Shown: positions 12,603-27,268, counted from the stretch's first letter. The stretch is DNA of 64,000 nt from Monarcha castaneiventris obscurior (GCA_026261815.1 JAMPIT010000174.1:6758001-6822000), one strand, 5' to 3'. Numbers and translations: made by a program. The notes: a model not told the origin generated them from the sequence alone.

Positions 12603-14477
12603 CGTGCACTTATTATCCTATGGCAGCATTTTCCAGTCATGCAAATTCACTTCAAGGTGTTTGAGGTATTCAGATATTAAGAATGGTTGGCATTGGGCTC
12701 CATTTTCCACTTTTTTGATGAAACATGGAAAAATATAATAGTGTTTAATTTTCTAATTGCTTCTAATTATTACTGCCAAAAGTGTGGATGGCTTTTGAAG
12801 CATGACTATCTGGGTGGGGTCTTGTGGTCTTGAGTTTCCCAGTTTCTTTCAATCTTGCCTACTTTAGCTAGAGGATGTGTTGCGCTTTTTTCTAGATTAC
12901 TTCATGACATTTTAACACTTCGATTTAAATCAAAAATGCCTGCTGGTTTTTGCGGGTTTAGCATCTTCAGATGAATGCTTCATTGTGAAATGGACTGTGC
13001 AAGTGCATGAATATGCTTTCTAAAGTTGGCAGCTTTGTGGAGATGTGCTTGACTGTAGAACAAAGTGTAGTATTGTAGCAGGATGTCACTTTGTGTGCCC
13101 CATGGTTGTGTAGGGGCTTCTAATGGTCAGCTTTAGTTCATTTAGCTTAGAATCTGTTACATTACCCACACTGATGTACTGTGCTAGTCAAAGGCACAAT
13201 TTTAGTTTCCAGATGTTTTTGCCTGCCGTTTGCTGCTTTTACATATTAGCTATCATATCTTTTCGTAGGTTTTAAATAATATAAGCCCTTTTGCACTTCA
13301 GCATGTCAGTGGGATTGATTGCTGTTATGTAGATGTACATAACTGCATAGGTGTGCATAATTACAAAATGATCATTAGAATAGCAAATAAAGTAGAAAAA
13401 GAGAAAATAACCCCTCTGATTTGGCTCACAGCCATTCAACTTTCTATACTGTTGGTTACCCTCATAAAAAGCCTGGAATAACTAGAGTGGGAATGCTACC
13501 AGAGAGTATGTTTTTTAAAATAAAAAAGTAATCATGGCTTTTTTCTTTTTTTTTTTTATTTTTCTTTTTAATCTGACATCTAGTTCTATCTTGAAAGCTA
13601 GTAGTTGGAATTTAACCTCGTTACTGTCAAAAATTTAACCAATATAGAACACTTTAGGCAGTAGTTGTTATATTTCCTTATTATACCACCGACTTGATTC
13701 TCTGTAGGAGATACTGATGGAAACTAGACTGAGACACTTGTTTTATAATTTTTTTTGTAAAGTGATTGACTACAGTATGATATAGAAATAGAAGGCATTT
13801 CTGATCATTCAGTTTGAAGTCAATTATTTGAATCTAGAGTAAGAAGACTGAAGTCTTATCCGCAAAGAGGAAAATTTGAACCTGCGTGCTACTTTTGGCA
13901 TAAGATGAGGGTGGTAGCTATAGTTGACTTTAAATCATCTAGTTTTGTTTGGTGAAAATGGAGTATGAAATCCAAAGCTTTTTATTTAAATTCATGTTAA
14001 CCACCCATTTTACTGCTTCTTCTAATGTAGACAGAGAAGACTTATTCCAACATGTTATAGCTGTCATATTGGCTTTTGTTGTGAAAGATCACAATGGCAT
14101 TTCAGTCTGTTTAATTAAAATCCTACTAACTTACACTGTTTCTGTTCTTTCTTTTACAGTAGCTCTGTATACATATGGAGAATTTTCATTTAATGTGTAT
14201 AAATGTCTTCGCAAGTTTTACTCTATCCTAACCTTTAAGTTTCTTTGTCATAGAAATATACTCATGTTGCATTATTCAATTTTATTTTTCATCTTCAGTC
14301 TTATGGTTATGGTTTTCGTGATCTTGTTAACTTGCTAAATCAGATTCCTTCATCTGGCCATCTGGTGCATGGCACTACTGAAGGAGTTTTCTATAAATCT
14401 AAATTATTTTTTCTTTGATCTATTCTATTAAGATGTGATACAGCCACATATGGCTCCTCTAACAACCAAAAAATATC

Positions 14478-14524
14478 TCCCAAGTATATATATTAGTTAT
14501 ATATATCCCAAGTATGTATTAGTT
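14478..14524. repeat. Short AT-rich tandem duplication
   Basis: The motif 'tcccaagtat' followed by an AT stretch and 'attagtt' occurs at 14478-14498 and again, two bases shorter, at 14506-14524. It looks like slippage in an AT-rich simple region. Confidence 0.6.
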
Positions 14525-16554
14525 GTATCCTACATCTGAATGGTAAAACTTCATGGGGATTAACCAAACCTTATAAAATTTTCCCTTTACTATTCTGGTC
14601 TAAAAGGAGCTTGTTTTATCTTAAAGTATGATCTAATGGAACTGAAGTGTTAACCATGCCTCAGTAACTCAAAATCACCAAGCTAAACACTAAGCATGAA
14701 TTTATACCTCTGAACTATGGATTAAAATAAACCACAGATTTCTCAGCAACATAATCGGCTGATACTGATATAACCTAGAATATCCTTTCAGTTTCCATAG
14801 GAACAGATGATAGAATGTTTTGAATCTTGGAATAACTAAAATGAATGTCTGACTTCAATATAGTTCACTTCTACTTTGCCACTTGCAACCTCTGCATGTA
14901 AGGGCTAAAAGTGTGCATTAAAAAAGGATGGTGGAATATTGGCCTACCACATATTAAAGTGGTTTTAGGAGCAGTAGTAACAACAATAACAAAAAATAAT
15001 ACTAAAAATAAAAATAAGGTGTTTCTATGGATAATTCTTCAGGTTTTAGCTCTATATTTTATTTTACAGGTGCAAAAGGTTTTTTCAATTCCATAGGAAA
15101 AAAGAACCATTAATTATTCCTTTGTGTTAATGGATCTTTAAATGTTTTACAACAACAAAAAAATCAGTCTTGTCATCTCTAAATTTAATCTCCAGCCATT
15201 GTTTCATCTCACTGTGTTACCCTGTATAGGTGTATTTTCTGATTGGAATCATTTGTAGAACACAAGAAAACTTCATGTAGCCAGAAAGAAAGATCAGCAA
15301 AATTTAAACAGAATATGTAGTGTGTTATTTAAGTGACTATAGCAAAAGACAATTACTGAAGAACAGGCAAGGAAGTATGCCAGCTATAGTAGTACCTTTT
15401 TTATTAGATATTTGACATCACTTTAACAGGTCATGTTGCTAAATCAGAGGAGATACGCTTTGAGTGTAAAAACATTAGCGATATTTTAAAGAGATATCTC
15501 TTTGAGATAAATGGATATGTAACTCCAGTATTGATGCAGAGGAAAAATATGGAGGTCATGTTAACAAACCATTGGGAATCTGAATGCCTATAACCTGAAG
15601 CATTGTCCATGCAGGTAGAAATTATAGTGTGTGACTGATTGTTCAGGCTCTTTTCAATTTTTGTATGTCATTTAAGGTACAACATGTTCTGCATTTAAGA
15701 TACTTGATGTTTAAACATTTTGTATGTGGAAATTAGGGTAGTGCTGAAAGTAAAGAAACAAAAAGAAAAAAAGATAGAAGCAAAATGAGGAAGAAGTAAC
15801 AAGTTAACTTGTGGTACTTTCTCTATTCAGTGAAACAGGTTTTTGGGAGAATGGAGCTGCGCTGTGCTAGTATAGTTCAAATAGTAACTTCTTTCAAGTA
15901 TCTGTATTCCAAAACTATTTTCAACTACCATTAATATAGAAGACTCTTGAGAGCTGTAGTTGTTGGAACATATGGGCAAGTTTAATAGCAACATTTTGAA
16001 AATAGCAGGATTTTAAAATAAATGTAACATCTAGGGCTTTCCTGCTCAGTATTAGAGTATTGTTTGCTGTTGTAGATGTGTGGAGGACTCTGTGTCACAT
16101 GACACTTCCTGAATATTGATCCTTTTTCATTAATGACTCTTGTTGGCAACTGCGCAGCATCCTTTAGAAAATTCCTCACAAAGTGTGTAGTAGGTGTTTT
16201 AGGCTGGTATTAGCAAGTCCCCTTCCACAGCGGGCAAATAGAGACGTTCTGAATGACAAGAAGTGAACAGGAAGGTTCCTAACAAGTATTTGAGTTTGCA
16301 AGTTTCTATGCTTTAATGATTAGGCAACACTGGCCCTTTTTAACAATACCAGCCTTGTTTCATGAAAATGCTTTTTTCCCCCATATGAAAATAACATTTC
16401 TTTTCTTAAATCCTGTAAGCTTCTATTTTTTCACTCAGTAATATCGTCAACTGTAATTGTTCATTTGTTGAAACTTTTTTGGGTCAAGTAGAAAATGCAT
16501 TGTTTAATGAAGGTAACATTTAGTTCTTTAATTTATGTTCAGCAGAAAGTTTTC

Positions 16555-17625
16555 AGGTGTGGGGGTAGGCACAGGGAACTCACTAATTGGGCGTGGAAGG
16601 GCCCCTTGCCTTCCATCTGCCACCTTTCCCAGTTAGCAGCTCTTGCTGGGAGTCTGCCTTCCCGGCTCTGGGCTTGTCCTATGGCCATGCAGCTGTGGAG
16701 CAGTCTCACCTGCATTTCACTCCACAGCCACTTCTGGTCAACTCCTGCAATATTCAGGATCAGGTTCAGGCCTTATAAAATTAAAGATTTTTATGTACCA
16801 GATACTGAAGTTATGAAGTCTATTCGGAGAACAAAGAAAATGCGTAGGTTTCCTTTTAGTGATGAGGCAGTATGGGGAGATACTGTGTTACAATATATTA
16901 GGGGCTAGGGTTTTGTAAAACCTTCAAATTCAGTTAGTTTGAGGTTTTAAAATGCTTTTTTCTGTCCTTTGGTGGTTTTTTTTCTTTAAATCATATTAAA
17001 GCAGAGAACTGAGATATGAAGCTGTCATTGTTTCCCAGATTTGGATTGCCTGACTGTCTCCACGGGGGTGGTGGCAAGGGCAGCAGCTTCCTCCACAGTA
17101 CCCAGGTGCATACATGTCTGTGGTTAGGGCCCACAGCCCTCCTGCCTTCCTCCATCCTTCAGCTGGATACCATTATGCTGCCATTTCCCTAGGCTTCAAA
17201 ATGCCTTCAGAAGCATCCAAATTAACGAGAAGTCCTCTCACACTGGACATCTTGCTATATTACCTCTATTGATTTCCAATCCGTGACCCCAGCTGAGCCC
17301 ACCAGCTGCATTCTGAGAGCCCTATATTTGTATCTGAGAGCCCTATATTTATATCTGAAATGCTCCTGCAGATCAGCCCATGGCCCAGGCGAGCCCTGCA
17401 GGGCTGGGAACTGCCATGTCCTTTGCTGTTAGTGTTCCCTGTGGCTGCTGGAGGAGGTGTTGGCTCAGGGCTTTGGGTGGCTTGGCCAAGGGCGTGATAT
17501 TTCTTGTTGATCATCTGTTAGCACTCGTGACTATTAATTGTACGTCTGCTGGACACATGTTCCACAGAGTAGTCTGCAAAGCAGACAGCCCCAGTGAGAT
17601 GTTGTCAACAGCAAATGGAGCATGA
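16555..17625. other. GC-richer intronic patch without recognised gene
   Basis: Parts of this stretch (about 16560-16750, 17040-17180 and 17370-17490) are clearly richer in G+C than the surrounding intron, with open frames on both strands up to 137 codons. The frames overlap in conflicting phases, contain no domain I recognise and lack a convincing splice arrangement, so I do not call a gene. Ancient transposon remnants, a regulatory element or mere composition are all possible. Confidence 0.4.
17312..17353. repeat. 21-bp tandem duplication (two copies)
   Basis: 'tctgagagccctatatttgta' occupies 17312-17332 and is followed at once by a copy differing at one base (17333-17353); a third partial start 'tctga' follows. 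It is a short minisatellite-like duplication. Confidence 0.85.
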
Positions 17626-20600
17626 AACATTCCCTTTTCCCTTCCCTCGGTGGCAGGTAGTACACCGTGGTGTAAGGAATTCATAATTAGTTGATATGAG
17701 GCACAGACTCAAATGTACTGCCTTTAAGCAAATATTGAAAACAGAAGAAAGCAAGAGACTGCATTTTGAGGAGAAACCTGCTTGGACAGACACATGCATA
17801 TTTAATCAGTCTTCAATAATTCATATAATATTAATGTGATGTGTATGGTAATACAAGTGTTTAGTAAAATGGTTTTGGCTAAAATTTTAATACCTAGTTG
17901 GGAGTTGTTGCCTTTTATTTTGTATATATTAAAATTCTTTGGGAAAAGGTAGAATTAGCTTAAGTAAATTATTTAATGTTAATACAACTATGTGTTTTAT
18001 ACATATTTAACTGAAAATAGTTTAGTCCTTAAACTCATTAAGCTTTTTTAACTAAAAACCGTGTCTGATTTTGCACAACAATTTTGTGCCGTGACCTCTT
18101 TCAGTGCCTTTACCAGAGAATCCATCACTATCTAAACTGTCATTTTTTCCTTTACTGTTTTTCTTATGACAGGGCACTGCTGTATGTTTGTTAGTCTGAT
18201 TTTTTTTAAAAAAAGACAGCTGCAACAAATACAAAGATAGCTGCATAAAATACAGATTAATGTTATAAAAACAGCAAAAAAAGGGAGACATTGGTATTGC
18301 TGCTCAGTTTTCTAGGTTTCATAGCAGTTTATATGTTAGTGATACTTTATTAAAATGATGATGTTAAATCTGTATCTTTCTAACTTGACCCTGTTTTGTA
18401 ATGCCATAAAATTCCTCAAGTTTTCATTTGATGGACTTTGAAAAATTTTGGTAGCAACAAGCTCTTTAACCAATGTGGTATTTCTTTGTGTACCATAGAG
18501 TAAAGATTGTTTGAAAAATTACATGACTTTTTAAAGTAATTTGCATCTTGAAGCAGGCCCAGCACTGCTGCTGGGTAAACATGTTGTAATTGCAGAAGAA
18601 AGGAAAGCATAGTCATCTTTGGAGACATGTCATGCCAGAAATCCAGATGTGCAGGTCCGCCTCATTTATTTTTCAGAGCTGTAGTTTTGCCCCATACACG
18701 ATGTACTTTCCAGAATGAAAGGCTTGTAAAAGAGGAGGGAGCGATGAAGTCCTCTGTGAATACTCTTGGGAAAACAGAATGGCTCAGCAAGTACCTGGGC
18801 TTACATTTTTAGAAGCCCACATTTTAGGGTGATAGAGATAACATAGTAGCAAAAATAGTCATGAGAGCATTTTGTCTCATCTCGGCAGAATTAGTTCATA
18901 CCAAAATCTATGCCTTGTACTGAGTTTGCTGAACCATCCTGAGGCTGCTGTTGTGCCTCTGTTGGTCTGATGGAACACGAGCATGCGGCGGGTGCCCATG
19001 CCAGGGGTGAGAGGGGCAACGTGTCCTGTTTCATCCCTCCCTTCTTGGTCACAGAGCACACATATGTAACCAGGTATTGGGTGCTGATACGCAGTCCCTC
19101 TCCAGAGCTCAGATGGTGCTTTGTGCAACTCTTCCCCTCCAGGAGTGGGGAAGAAGGGAAGCTGGAAGATGAACTCCTTTCGGTCTTTTCCCCTCTCTCC
19201 TCCAGCACTGTATATGAGCAAAGCTAAAATCCATATGCATTTGGGAAGGAATGTGTGCTGTAGTAGGAGTTACCAGCAAGGAGGATGGGAGTGTGCCATA
19301 TGTTCTCCTGCAGTGCAGGTTTTACTCTTTCCTGGAGATTTGTTCTAAAATCCTATTGATTTCTCGTCCAAAAAATTTAGTTGTCTTTTATATGTGATCA
19401 GTATTACAGAAGATCTGGCTATTACTGTTTAGTGTTGCTATCCTTGTGTTTATTGGGATGTAAGTACTGACTTATTTGAGAAAAGCCTAAGACACCTTCT
19501 TCTTTGTTTTAATGTTGGATGAAGGATTTTCCTGAATTCAGATCTAAGTCAGTATTATTACTGTTGGGGTTTTTGTGTACTGCATATTGAAAACTGCATT
19601 CTTCAAGCACCTCTGTATCACCCAGTAGAAACTTGAGGAATGACAATGTTACTTGGTTGCTTTTTGCTGCAGGTTTGGGTTTTTTTCCTGCCTAAGGAGA
19701 TGTTAATGCATGAGGCCTTTTCATTGTCTTTCTACTTGACTCTTGTTTTATCCCCCTTTAAAATGCTAACTAGGAATCTGAATTTCAAAATTGTCTGCAA
19801 ATAAATACAAGCAACCTTTCCACACACTGAAGACTTTTTCATTTGCTGTGCTGCTACAGCCTATTCTTCTATCCATTTGGGGAATGCACTCCCCTTAATT
19901 TAGGATCAGCGTTCTACCACACCTTAGAATTAAATTTAATCTACCTCGTGATCAAGGCTATTTTTCTCCTTAATAGAAAATATCATTCTTCATAGAGACC
20001 CTCTGACAGTGTTTTCATATATGGTGCAGGGGGAAAGCATCACTGTGTCAAGTTTATGTTGCTTCAGTGCAGGTTATGAAAATAAAATAGTAAAATTATT
20101 AAATTCATAGTTCAGTGAGCTAAGAAACCTTGTGCTGGTGTAGTCTGACCTGGGTAGTACTGGGCACAAAAATAACAACTATTATGAGCTAGAAATTATA
20201 TTCTAAAGCAGGGGATTTGATAATTAGTTAACTTTTATAGGACTGAACAGTATTGAATTTTAAAACAAGTTGTATAGCCATGTAAATAAAATAGTCTTTG
20301 CTCTGAGATTTAGCACAGCAATACTGCTGACAAAAATAAGGTGGATCATTGAAATAATGGCCTGGCTTGTAAACATTTGAAAATTGATGTTGTGCATATT
20401 ATTTTAAAATGCAGATTTGTTAATAATGAGGTCTATGTTTATATTTTATATTCTCTATTCCGTTTAGAAATCTTACCATTTTATAGAATATCTTCGGGAT
20501 TTTCTTTTCAGAAAAGATATGTTTTAGCATAGTTTTTAGTTCTGTTCAAAGCCTATCATTTTAATTTTAGAACAAGTAGTAAGAACTTTTAAAAAATGTT

Positions 20601-21587
20601 AGGCTATTGGCTTCAACTAAAATGTGGGTCTCAGATTAGTTTTTTTTAATCCACAACTGAAATATTTTTCCCTACACTGGGAGTACTTCATACTTTGTGC
20701 CTTGATAGTGGTATGTGGAAGAGCAAACTTAATCCTACCTCTTGATAAATAACAGTACCTACATATGATTTCTCTTGCACATTGAACTTCTCCTGGAAAG
20801 ACTTTTTCCATTGCGTCTGTATACAATTTTTATGAACAAGTGATTCATTCCTTTTTTTTTGAAAATTACACTAGTGAATAGTGTGCCTCAGGTAAAAGTG
20901 CTAAATGTTCTGAAACACTGTTGTTTTTCACACATAATACCATTATGTATTCCGGTTTCTATAAGAGATGTTTGCATGCTGAAAAATTTATTTTCCGTAC
21001 CACATTTATTTATATTTCATGGTAGTTAAGTTTACAGTTTATGTGTCATTCATACAAGGGAAAATACTAGAAGGATAACAGCTGAATTTTAATAATGGAT
21101 GAGGAATTACTTAGTTGCAGTAGTTTTCCTAAGGCCCTTTTAGTTAAGGATCTCTGTCAACAATCCCTCTGAATCTTTTATATACACTGAAGGTTTTTAC
21201 CTTGGCTGTGAGTATTCAGAGGAGGTCTGGCAAAGTTGATAATACTACCTGTAATTTAAGTGTTCATTTCTTACCTGTATGTTTGTGGCTTTCTTGGCAT
21301 GGGGGAGAAGCTGGGCTAAATGAAAGTTAAGGTTCTAGTTATTGTCCCTGTCTTGTGCATTAGACCCAAGCTGTTCTTTGATGTCAAGGAACTCATCTCT
21401 TCTGCAGACAAAAACTGCTGTTCATACAAGTAGAGACTTTGACATAGAATTCATGAAATCATGTCATGGTGTGTAATTGTACATATGCGCTAAGAATATT
21501 ATTTTAACTGAGAATCTCTTGAGTTTTGTCTCTGAGAATGATTATTATTGTTTTGAAGTCACAAGGAGTTTTCACACTAACTAGTGT

Positions 21588-21625
21588 AATTGAAGGACCC
21601 TTCCAACCCAAGCTGTTCTGTGCTA
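21588..21625 (+). mobile_element. CR1 3' terminal remnant (degenerate)
   Basis: 'gaaggacccttccaaccc' followed by 'aagctgttctgtgctac' matches the last bases of avian CR1 elements, where a 'gg.cccttccaaccc' block precedes a terminal 'attctatgattct'-like repeat. The sequence upstream is too degraded to extend the match with confidence. Confidence 0.6.
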
Positions 21626-24600
21626 CACTTTCCAGAGGATCCAGCTATGCAGCAGCATCACACATGAAGCTTAGACTGGAGCACGAGGCACATTGTCAGA
21701 GCCAGCCAGTAGTGTTGAGAGGCAGCCTTTTTTGTATTCCCCTGAGCTGGGATAAAATTCCACACCTGTGATACAGGAACTTCCTTAATTTTTTCAATTA
21801 AAGACAGAGTTTTGGGGTTTTTTTTTAAATACGGAGGAGCTAGAGACGCCTCATGGTTATTATGAGTGGAATTCATATTTCCTATGCCTTAATATGGCAC
21901 TTCAGTTTGTCCAGACTACAGTGTCTTTGCTTTATGAATTCTAAACCTGTCCTTGTGTATAAATTGTGTACCCTGGTGGTTTGCTACTATCTCTTCTGCC
22001 TTTTTTAGGTCCATGAGAATGTTGAGCAGAACCAGGATTAGGACAGACAATGAGAGACACAGGTGTTTGAGTGTCATACCCCTGGGTTATCCCACCCTAT
22101 TCTTTATGTTCGTTTGACCATGTTTGCTTGGCTTACTTAAGAAAGTCACTTAAAATAGTGTCAGCTTTGCTTCAAATCAAAACATGTTATATCTCCTATT
22201 CAAAGGTATGTTTTCTCCGTCACAGAAATAAATTACTCTGGTTTGGCATGAGTTGTTTCTGACAAAGCCATCTTGACTATTATTTAGCACCATATTAAAA
22301 TTTCCTTGTGCATATCAAAAGGTAATTTAACTGTGCAGTCAAATGTAAATTAATTATTACTTTGTGGCAGTAAGACTTAAAATATTACTGTGCTGTTGAT
22401 GTTTGATGGTCCACTTTTGAAGAACAGAAATGTATGAGATGCTAATTTCAGAATACCTCCAGTGTTAATGACTTTGTTATATGAGAGCTTTAAACTCCTT
22501 CATGTATTGTTTGCATTTTAACTCAGATTTCTGGGAATTTTCTCACGTAGATTAGTAATTAAGGTACTTTCTGGATGTAATTAGTGGAGCATAGTGTAAT
22601 TAATGAACTTGCAATCCCAAAATGTAGATGAATTCTTAATGTACTACAACTTGGATAATGAAAACATTTACAACCTGTATCATTCATGGAAAACAATAGT
22701 ATTTCTTAATATAATTTGCAATGAATCAGTGAACTCTTTTTCTCCTTCTTCAGCCCCCGCTGCTGACAGTTATTTTAAGATCAGAATTAACACTTATGTA
22801 TATACAGCTCCTGTAAATCAGATGGATTTTAAAAAGTACATTTTTGACAATGCTGAAGCTGAAGTACCTTTCCTAAGGTGGGTCGCACATCAGCTGTAAA
22901 TATCTAGCAGAATTCTTCTGTAATAAAGTGTTTATGAAAAGCCTTATGTTTATGAAAGCTTATTATTCAAATAGTTCCAGATTTTTACTGGATTTCTACT
23001 GTACACAGCTGTACACATTCGTTTAAGAAGTAGGAGCAGACATTTTTGTGGGTTACTACAGTTGATTCTCTTGCCAGCCAAATGAGATGATAAAATGGGA
23101 CTAACATCATCTACTCTGAAACCTTTTCAGAAGTCACATAGTTGAAGACAGTTTCTGACCAGCTGTTAAACTGGATGTCAAAGTGTGTTCATTCTAAAAG
23201 TTTCATGTTACCTCTCATCTCCTCTGCTCCCCTCCCAAGATGTTGGAGAAAATACATCTGCTTTTCAAAAAACCAGAGTAAAGGGATGTAGAAGATACTA
23301 ATGTAATGATATCAATTTGGAATATGGCCAAATTCACAATACTCTAAACTGTACTCATTCTGTCTTAGTAGTAGGATTTAGAAGAATTTAAGAAAAGAAC
23401 ACAAATTTTAGGAACATAAGCCCACTGTAATAAGAATAAATATTTGAAATATTGAGGTTATTTAGTATATAAGGTAAATAAGTTGAGCAGATAATATATT
23501 ATGTAAGCATATAAAACAGTGACTGATACAGAGAAGAGAAAATGGAGTCCTTGAGACTTTGCAGTTTTCTAACCAGCTCACACACTTGTTGTCTTACAGC
23601 GGGTTTCAGAGTAGTAAACAATTTCTACAACATGTTTCTTACAAAAGTCACAACAATAAGAAAAATTATTTGTTAGACCGATGAAGGTGCTAATATAGAA
23701 CGTCTTTGAAACAGTGTCGTTTAAAATGTAAACTTTAAGAATTTAATGTGTGTCATTTATGGACAGTATTTCCATTTAAAATCTGAAAACTCTCTGAAGA
23801 CGTCTCTATCGCAGAAAAGGTGCAGGCATCTCTCTCTCTTAAGAAAGATGGAACTTTGTTCCTTTTAGTTTTCAACATTAATTTGCACTCAAGTTAACAT
23901 AAAATCACTGGTGTGCTGTAGAATCTTGACAATAGAGCCAAGACTCCTAGTCTCGAGGAGCTTTGGTTAATCATTTTACAGTTAACTTTACTTTTTTAAC
24001 ACTCAGTCATAATACTCATGTGCTCTGCTTTCTCTTTAATTTTTCTGCATTTTCTTTTAATGCCAGAGAATGCAAAAAGAGAGTAACAGAAATTGCATTA
24101 CCATTGTTTTTGTAGTAAATGTTAGAGGAAAAATTGTTAACCACTAGCAGCTTCTTTGCTTGTGAGAATATTAGACTGCATATAAGGAAAGAGGACGCGT
24201 TAGGATGTGTTTAGTCTCTTGAAAATAGCAAAATCCTGACAGTCCAAGTGGTGTTATTGTGGTAAGGTGTTTGCATGGAAGTATTCGTGTCTATTCTACA
24301 ATTTACTTTTTTTCCCAAGGAGCTCTTCAACAACATTTCAGTGCTTATTGCCTGTTTCACAGGCATTGATGACCTTTACAACAGTGTAAAGGCATATTTT
24401 TATATGACAGCTAGTTAGGCTGGAGCAAAATAATAGATTTTTATCAGGAGTTTATAAAGGTCTGCTTTACTAACTTCTGACACCATTTATTATGTAAGAT
24501 GACCATATTTTAACAATGGTATTATGTTAAAATTAATACTCTTTGTCATGCATTAATATATCCATAATGCCAGGACTTGGTTGGCATACATGTTTTCAAG

Positions 24601-25085
24601 AGCTCGGTGAAAAATTATTTTTGGGTATAGCTTAAGTGTGCAGAGATTACAGTTTAACTTAAGTAATGTGGTAATTCTGTTCTATTCTACAAGTAGGCTC
24701 CCTTTCCTAAATACCTGTCATTGTGGACTCAGATAAATAGAGAAGCTCTTAAGTTTTCGAATTTGAAGTCTGAAATTAATTGTCTTCTTGGCGAATTTGT
24801 TCACATGAAAAATAAGCATTAAAAGACACTTAAATGTGTGCATATGTATATAAAATTCTTCCCTGGTTGCTGACTGCTACAAGTTAACCTCAGCAGTGTG
24901 CTTATATATGACATAAGTGATGTCACAATGTTTATCCAAATGACATTGTCACAGGAAATAGCTATTATTAGCCCAGATGTTTCCCTTTTAGGAATTCTTT
25001 CAAACTTGATCTTCCTCTTTGAGTTTATTTTGATACAAGTCCCTGAAAAGGTCATGCCCTTTTATTACAAAATCTTTTGCATCAC

Positions 25086-25100
25086 TTTTTTTTTTTTTTT
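25086..25100. repeat. T15 homopolymer run
   Basis: Uninterrupted run of 15 T. It is not attached to any retroposon body that I recognise. Confidence 0.85.
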
Positions 25101-27242
25101 GCTTGAGAAAGCAAGCTAACAACACTTGAACATAATTAGATCTTCTGTCTTGCAGATGACCCAGATGAGTATTTATCACCCAAGAAAGTTCCTGATCTAG
25201 AGGTTTTGTAAAAGTGATATCATAGTAGGTGTCAGAACAATTCCACAAAGTTCAGAGGTGTTCTGAGGAATTACATGAAAATTTGTGTAGGGTTAACCTA
25301 TGGTTCATTTAGCTTGACCCCAACCATTTGGAGCTCTGAAGTCGGAAATTTCTGCAAGAGTCAAAAATCTGTATGGTAAACATACAGTGTGATGATTGGT
25401 TTTGTTGGGATAGGTTATCTCACAAAGAATGAAGTGTAGGCAAATAGGTATTCCTTTAATACCTGTTAAGCCATATAAGAGAATTGAACAGACTCTGAAC
25501 AAATGCAGATTTTTTTTACATGAGGTATAGATGGTTTTTGTACCTTTTTGAGCCCTTTTAAATACAATGTTAAGACTTAAAACATATATTAGAAACAAGG
25601 CTTAGCATTGAAAATGCTGGGTTTAGTTTTCTTTAATGAAAAGTAATGTTTAAGGGTGTAAATCCATGTTTAAATTACACCTCCGTGGGGAATCATCTTA
25701 ATGCCCACTGATGAAATTCAGTATTTTACTGATGCTGGAGTCAATCAAGATCCCTTATTACAAGAATTGTTCAATCATCATCATCCCTGCTGGGTGAAAG
25801 CTGATGCCTTATATAGTACAGTTTACCATACTAGATCAGGATTAGAGTTACACCTTCAATTCTCATAGCCACTTTGGAATGCACGCATAGGACTGTGCCA
25901 CACTTAGGCCTGGGGAAGAAACTGCTGTATTTTAGGATTTATTCTTACGTTATCAAATCATCCTTTGATCCCTTAGAAGGTTAAGAATATTTTATTGCCC
26001 TTGAGATTTTGTATGCAGACAGACACAAGCATTTTCACTGATGTAATGATTCAACAAGCAAAGTTCAAATGATCAATAAGAAACCATAATTTCTGCAATG
26101 CTGCCTTATGTTCTTTGTCAGCAAACAAGGAGGGAGAACAAGGATTCATCATCTCTCTGGAGAAACAGCACAAGTCAATAAGGCAAGTGGAGGATTCAGA
26201 TCATAGAAACCCTTGCCATAGCTTCTTAAGTTTGCAAAAAAAAAAAATTGTAGTCTATCATTCTAGAATGGTCTATTTTTAAATACGTTGGAGATTGTGC
26301 ACTTTGTCTCTTCAAAATAAACCCTTTAAAAATTTTTTCTTTTTCTATGACACTTCATTTTAAATCACAGGAGTGAACAGAAATGCCAGCAGATTAGTAT
26401 ATTTTCCTAAAAGATCCCTCTCCAGGTAAGAGGCTCATGAACCAGGATTTAATTCAGAAAAGAAAACAAGTCTAAATTACTATAATCAGTGAATTTTTGT
26501 TCAGATTGATGATAAAGAGCTGATCCTTTAGAGCTTTAGTATTTGTATCAGTGTCTGTAAGAGTACTAAGGATCTAAAGGGTAAAGAATGAGCAAAATAT
26601 CGAAAGCCTTCCTTGTGACAACTGCCCATTAGGAACAAATATACATAATTTTATTCCAACCAGCAGAACCACTGCTTCTGAGGCTGTCCTGAGTGTGTGA
26701 ATGATGCGGTAATTTTTTTCTCCAGGCTGTCAGTAGATAGAAGGCCTGTAGGAGAGATAGCCATTTTAAAATCAAAATCTGGATCTAGAATCTATCAAAA
26801 GGGTCAGAAAGGGTACCTGGGATAGTTAGGAAGCTGTGGGAGATTGCAGATGATGGCATGGTAACAGTGTGTTACTGCCCTCTGTAAGGTAGAGGTTAGA
26901 GGGCTATAGTGTTTGTGTAACAAAGAAACCTTTATCTGCTTATTAATCTTACACTTTGAAAAGCTGAAGTGTATATAGTTGTTTATTTGGCTTAAAGCTA
27001 CCTCTGTGTTTCTGCATAGAATGAGATGTTACAAGACAGCTTGCTGAGGAGTGGCAAAAAGCTGACGTGTTGTGAGAGTTCATTTATTCTGTATGTTCTG
27101 TATAGCTTGCCGAGCAGTCTTTCCTATCTTGACCCTTTCACAGCTTGTTATGTGAATGTTTTGACTTTGTTTTAGTGTTAAATAGTTGTTGATAGCTGCT
27201 TTTCAGTAAACCTCTTGTGTTCTAAATAATCAGAATTTGTCT

Positions 27243-27268
27243 CAGTTGGTCTGATAGTAGACCAACTG
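27243..27268. repeat. Perfect hairpin (10-bp arms, 6-base loop)
   Basis: CAGTTGGTCT at 27243-27252 and AGACCAACTG at 27259-27268 are exact reverse complements around the loop GATAGT. The arms have mixed composition, unlike the AT-only palindromes expected by chance here. No neighbouring gene or known element explains it. Confidence 0.8.

Noticed and set aside
13949..14338. 129-codon open frame rich in Phe, Leu and Val, looking like membrane segments
   Set aside because: AT- and T-rich DNA naturally encodes such hydrophobic strings; no family pattern is visible and no promoter or splice signals fit.
16495..16908. 137-codon open frame on the + strand, the longest in the window
   Set aside because: No recognisable domain, overlaps another + frame in a GC-rich patch where stops are rarer, and has no supported splice context.
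22603..22899. 98-codon + strand open frame considered as an extra COG5 exon
   Set aside because: COG5 exons A and B join exactly in frame and match the known protein without a missing segment, and this frame resembles no COG5 sequence.
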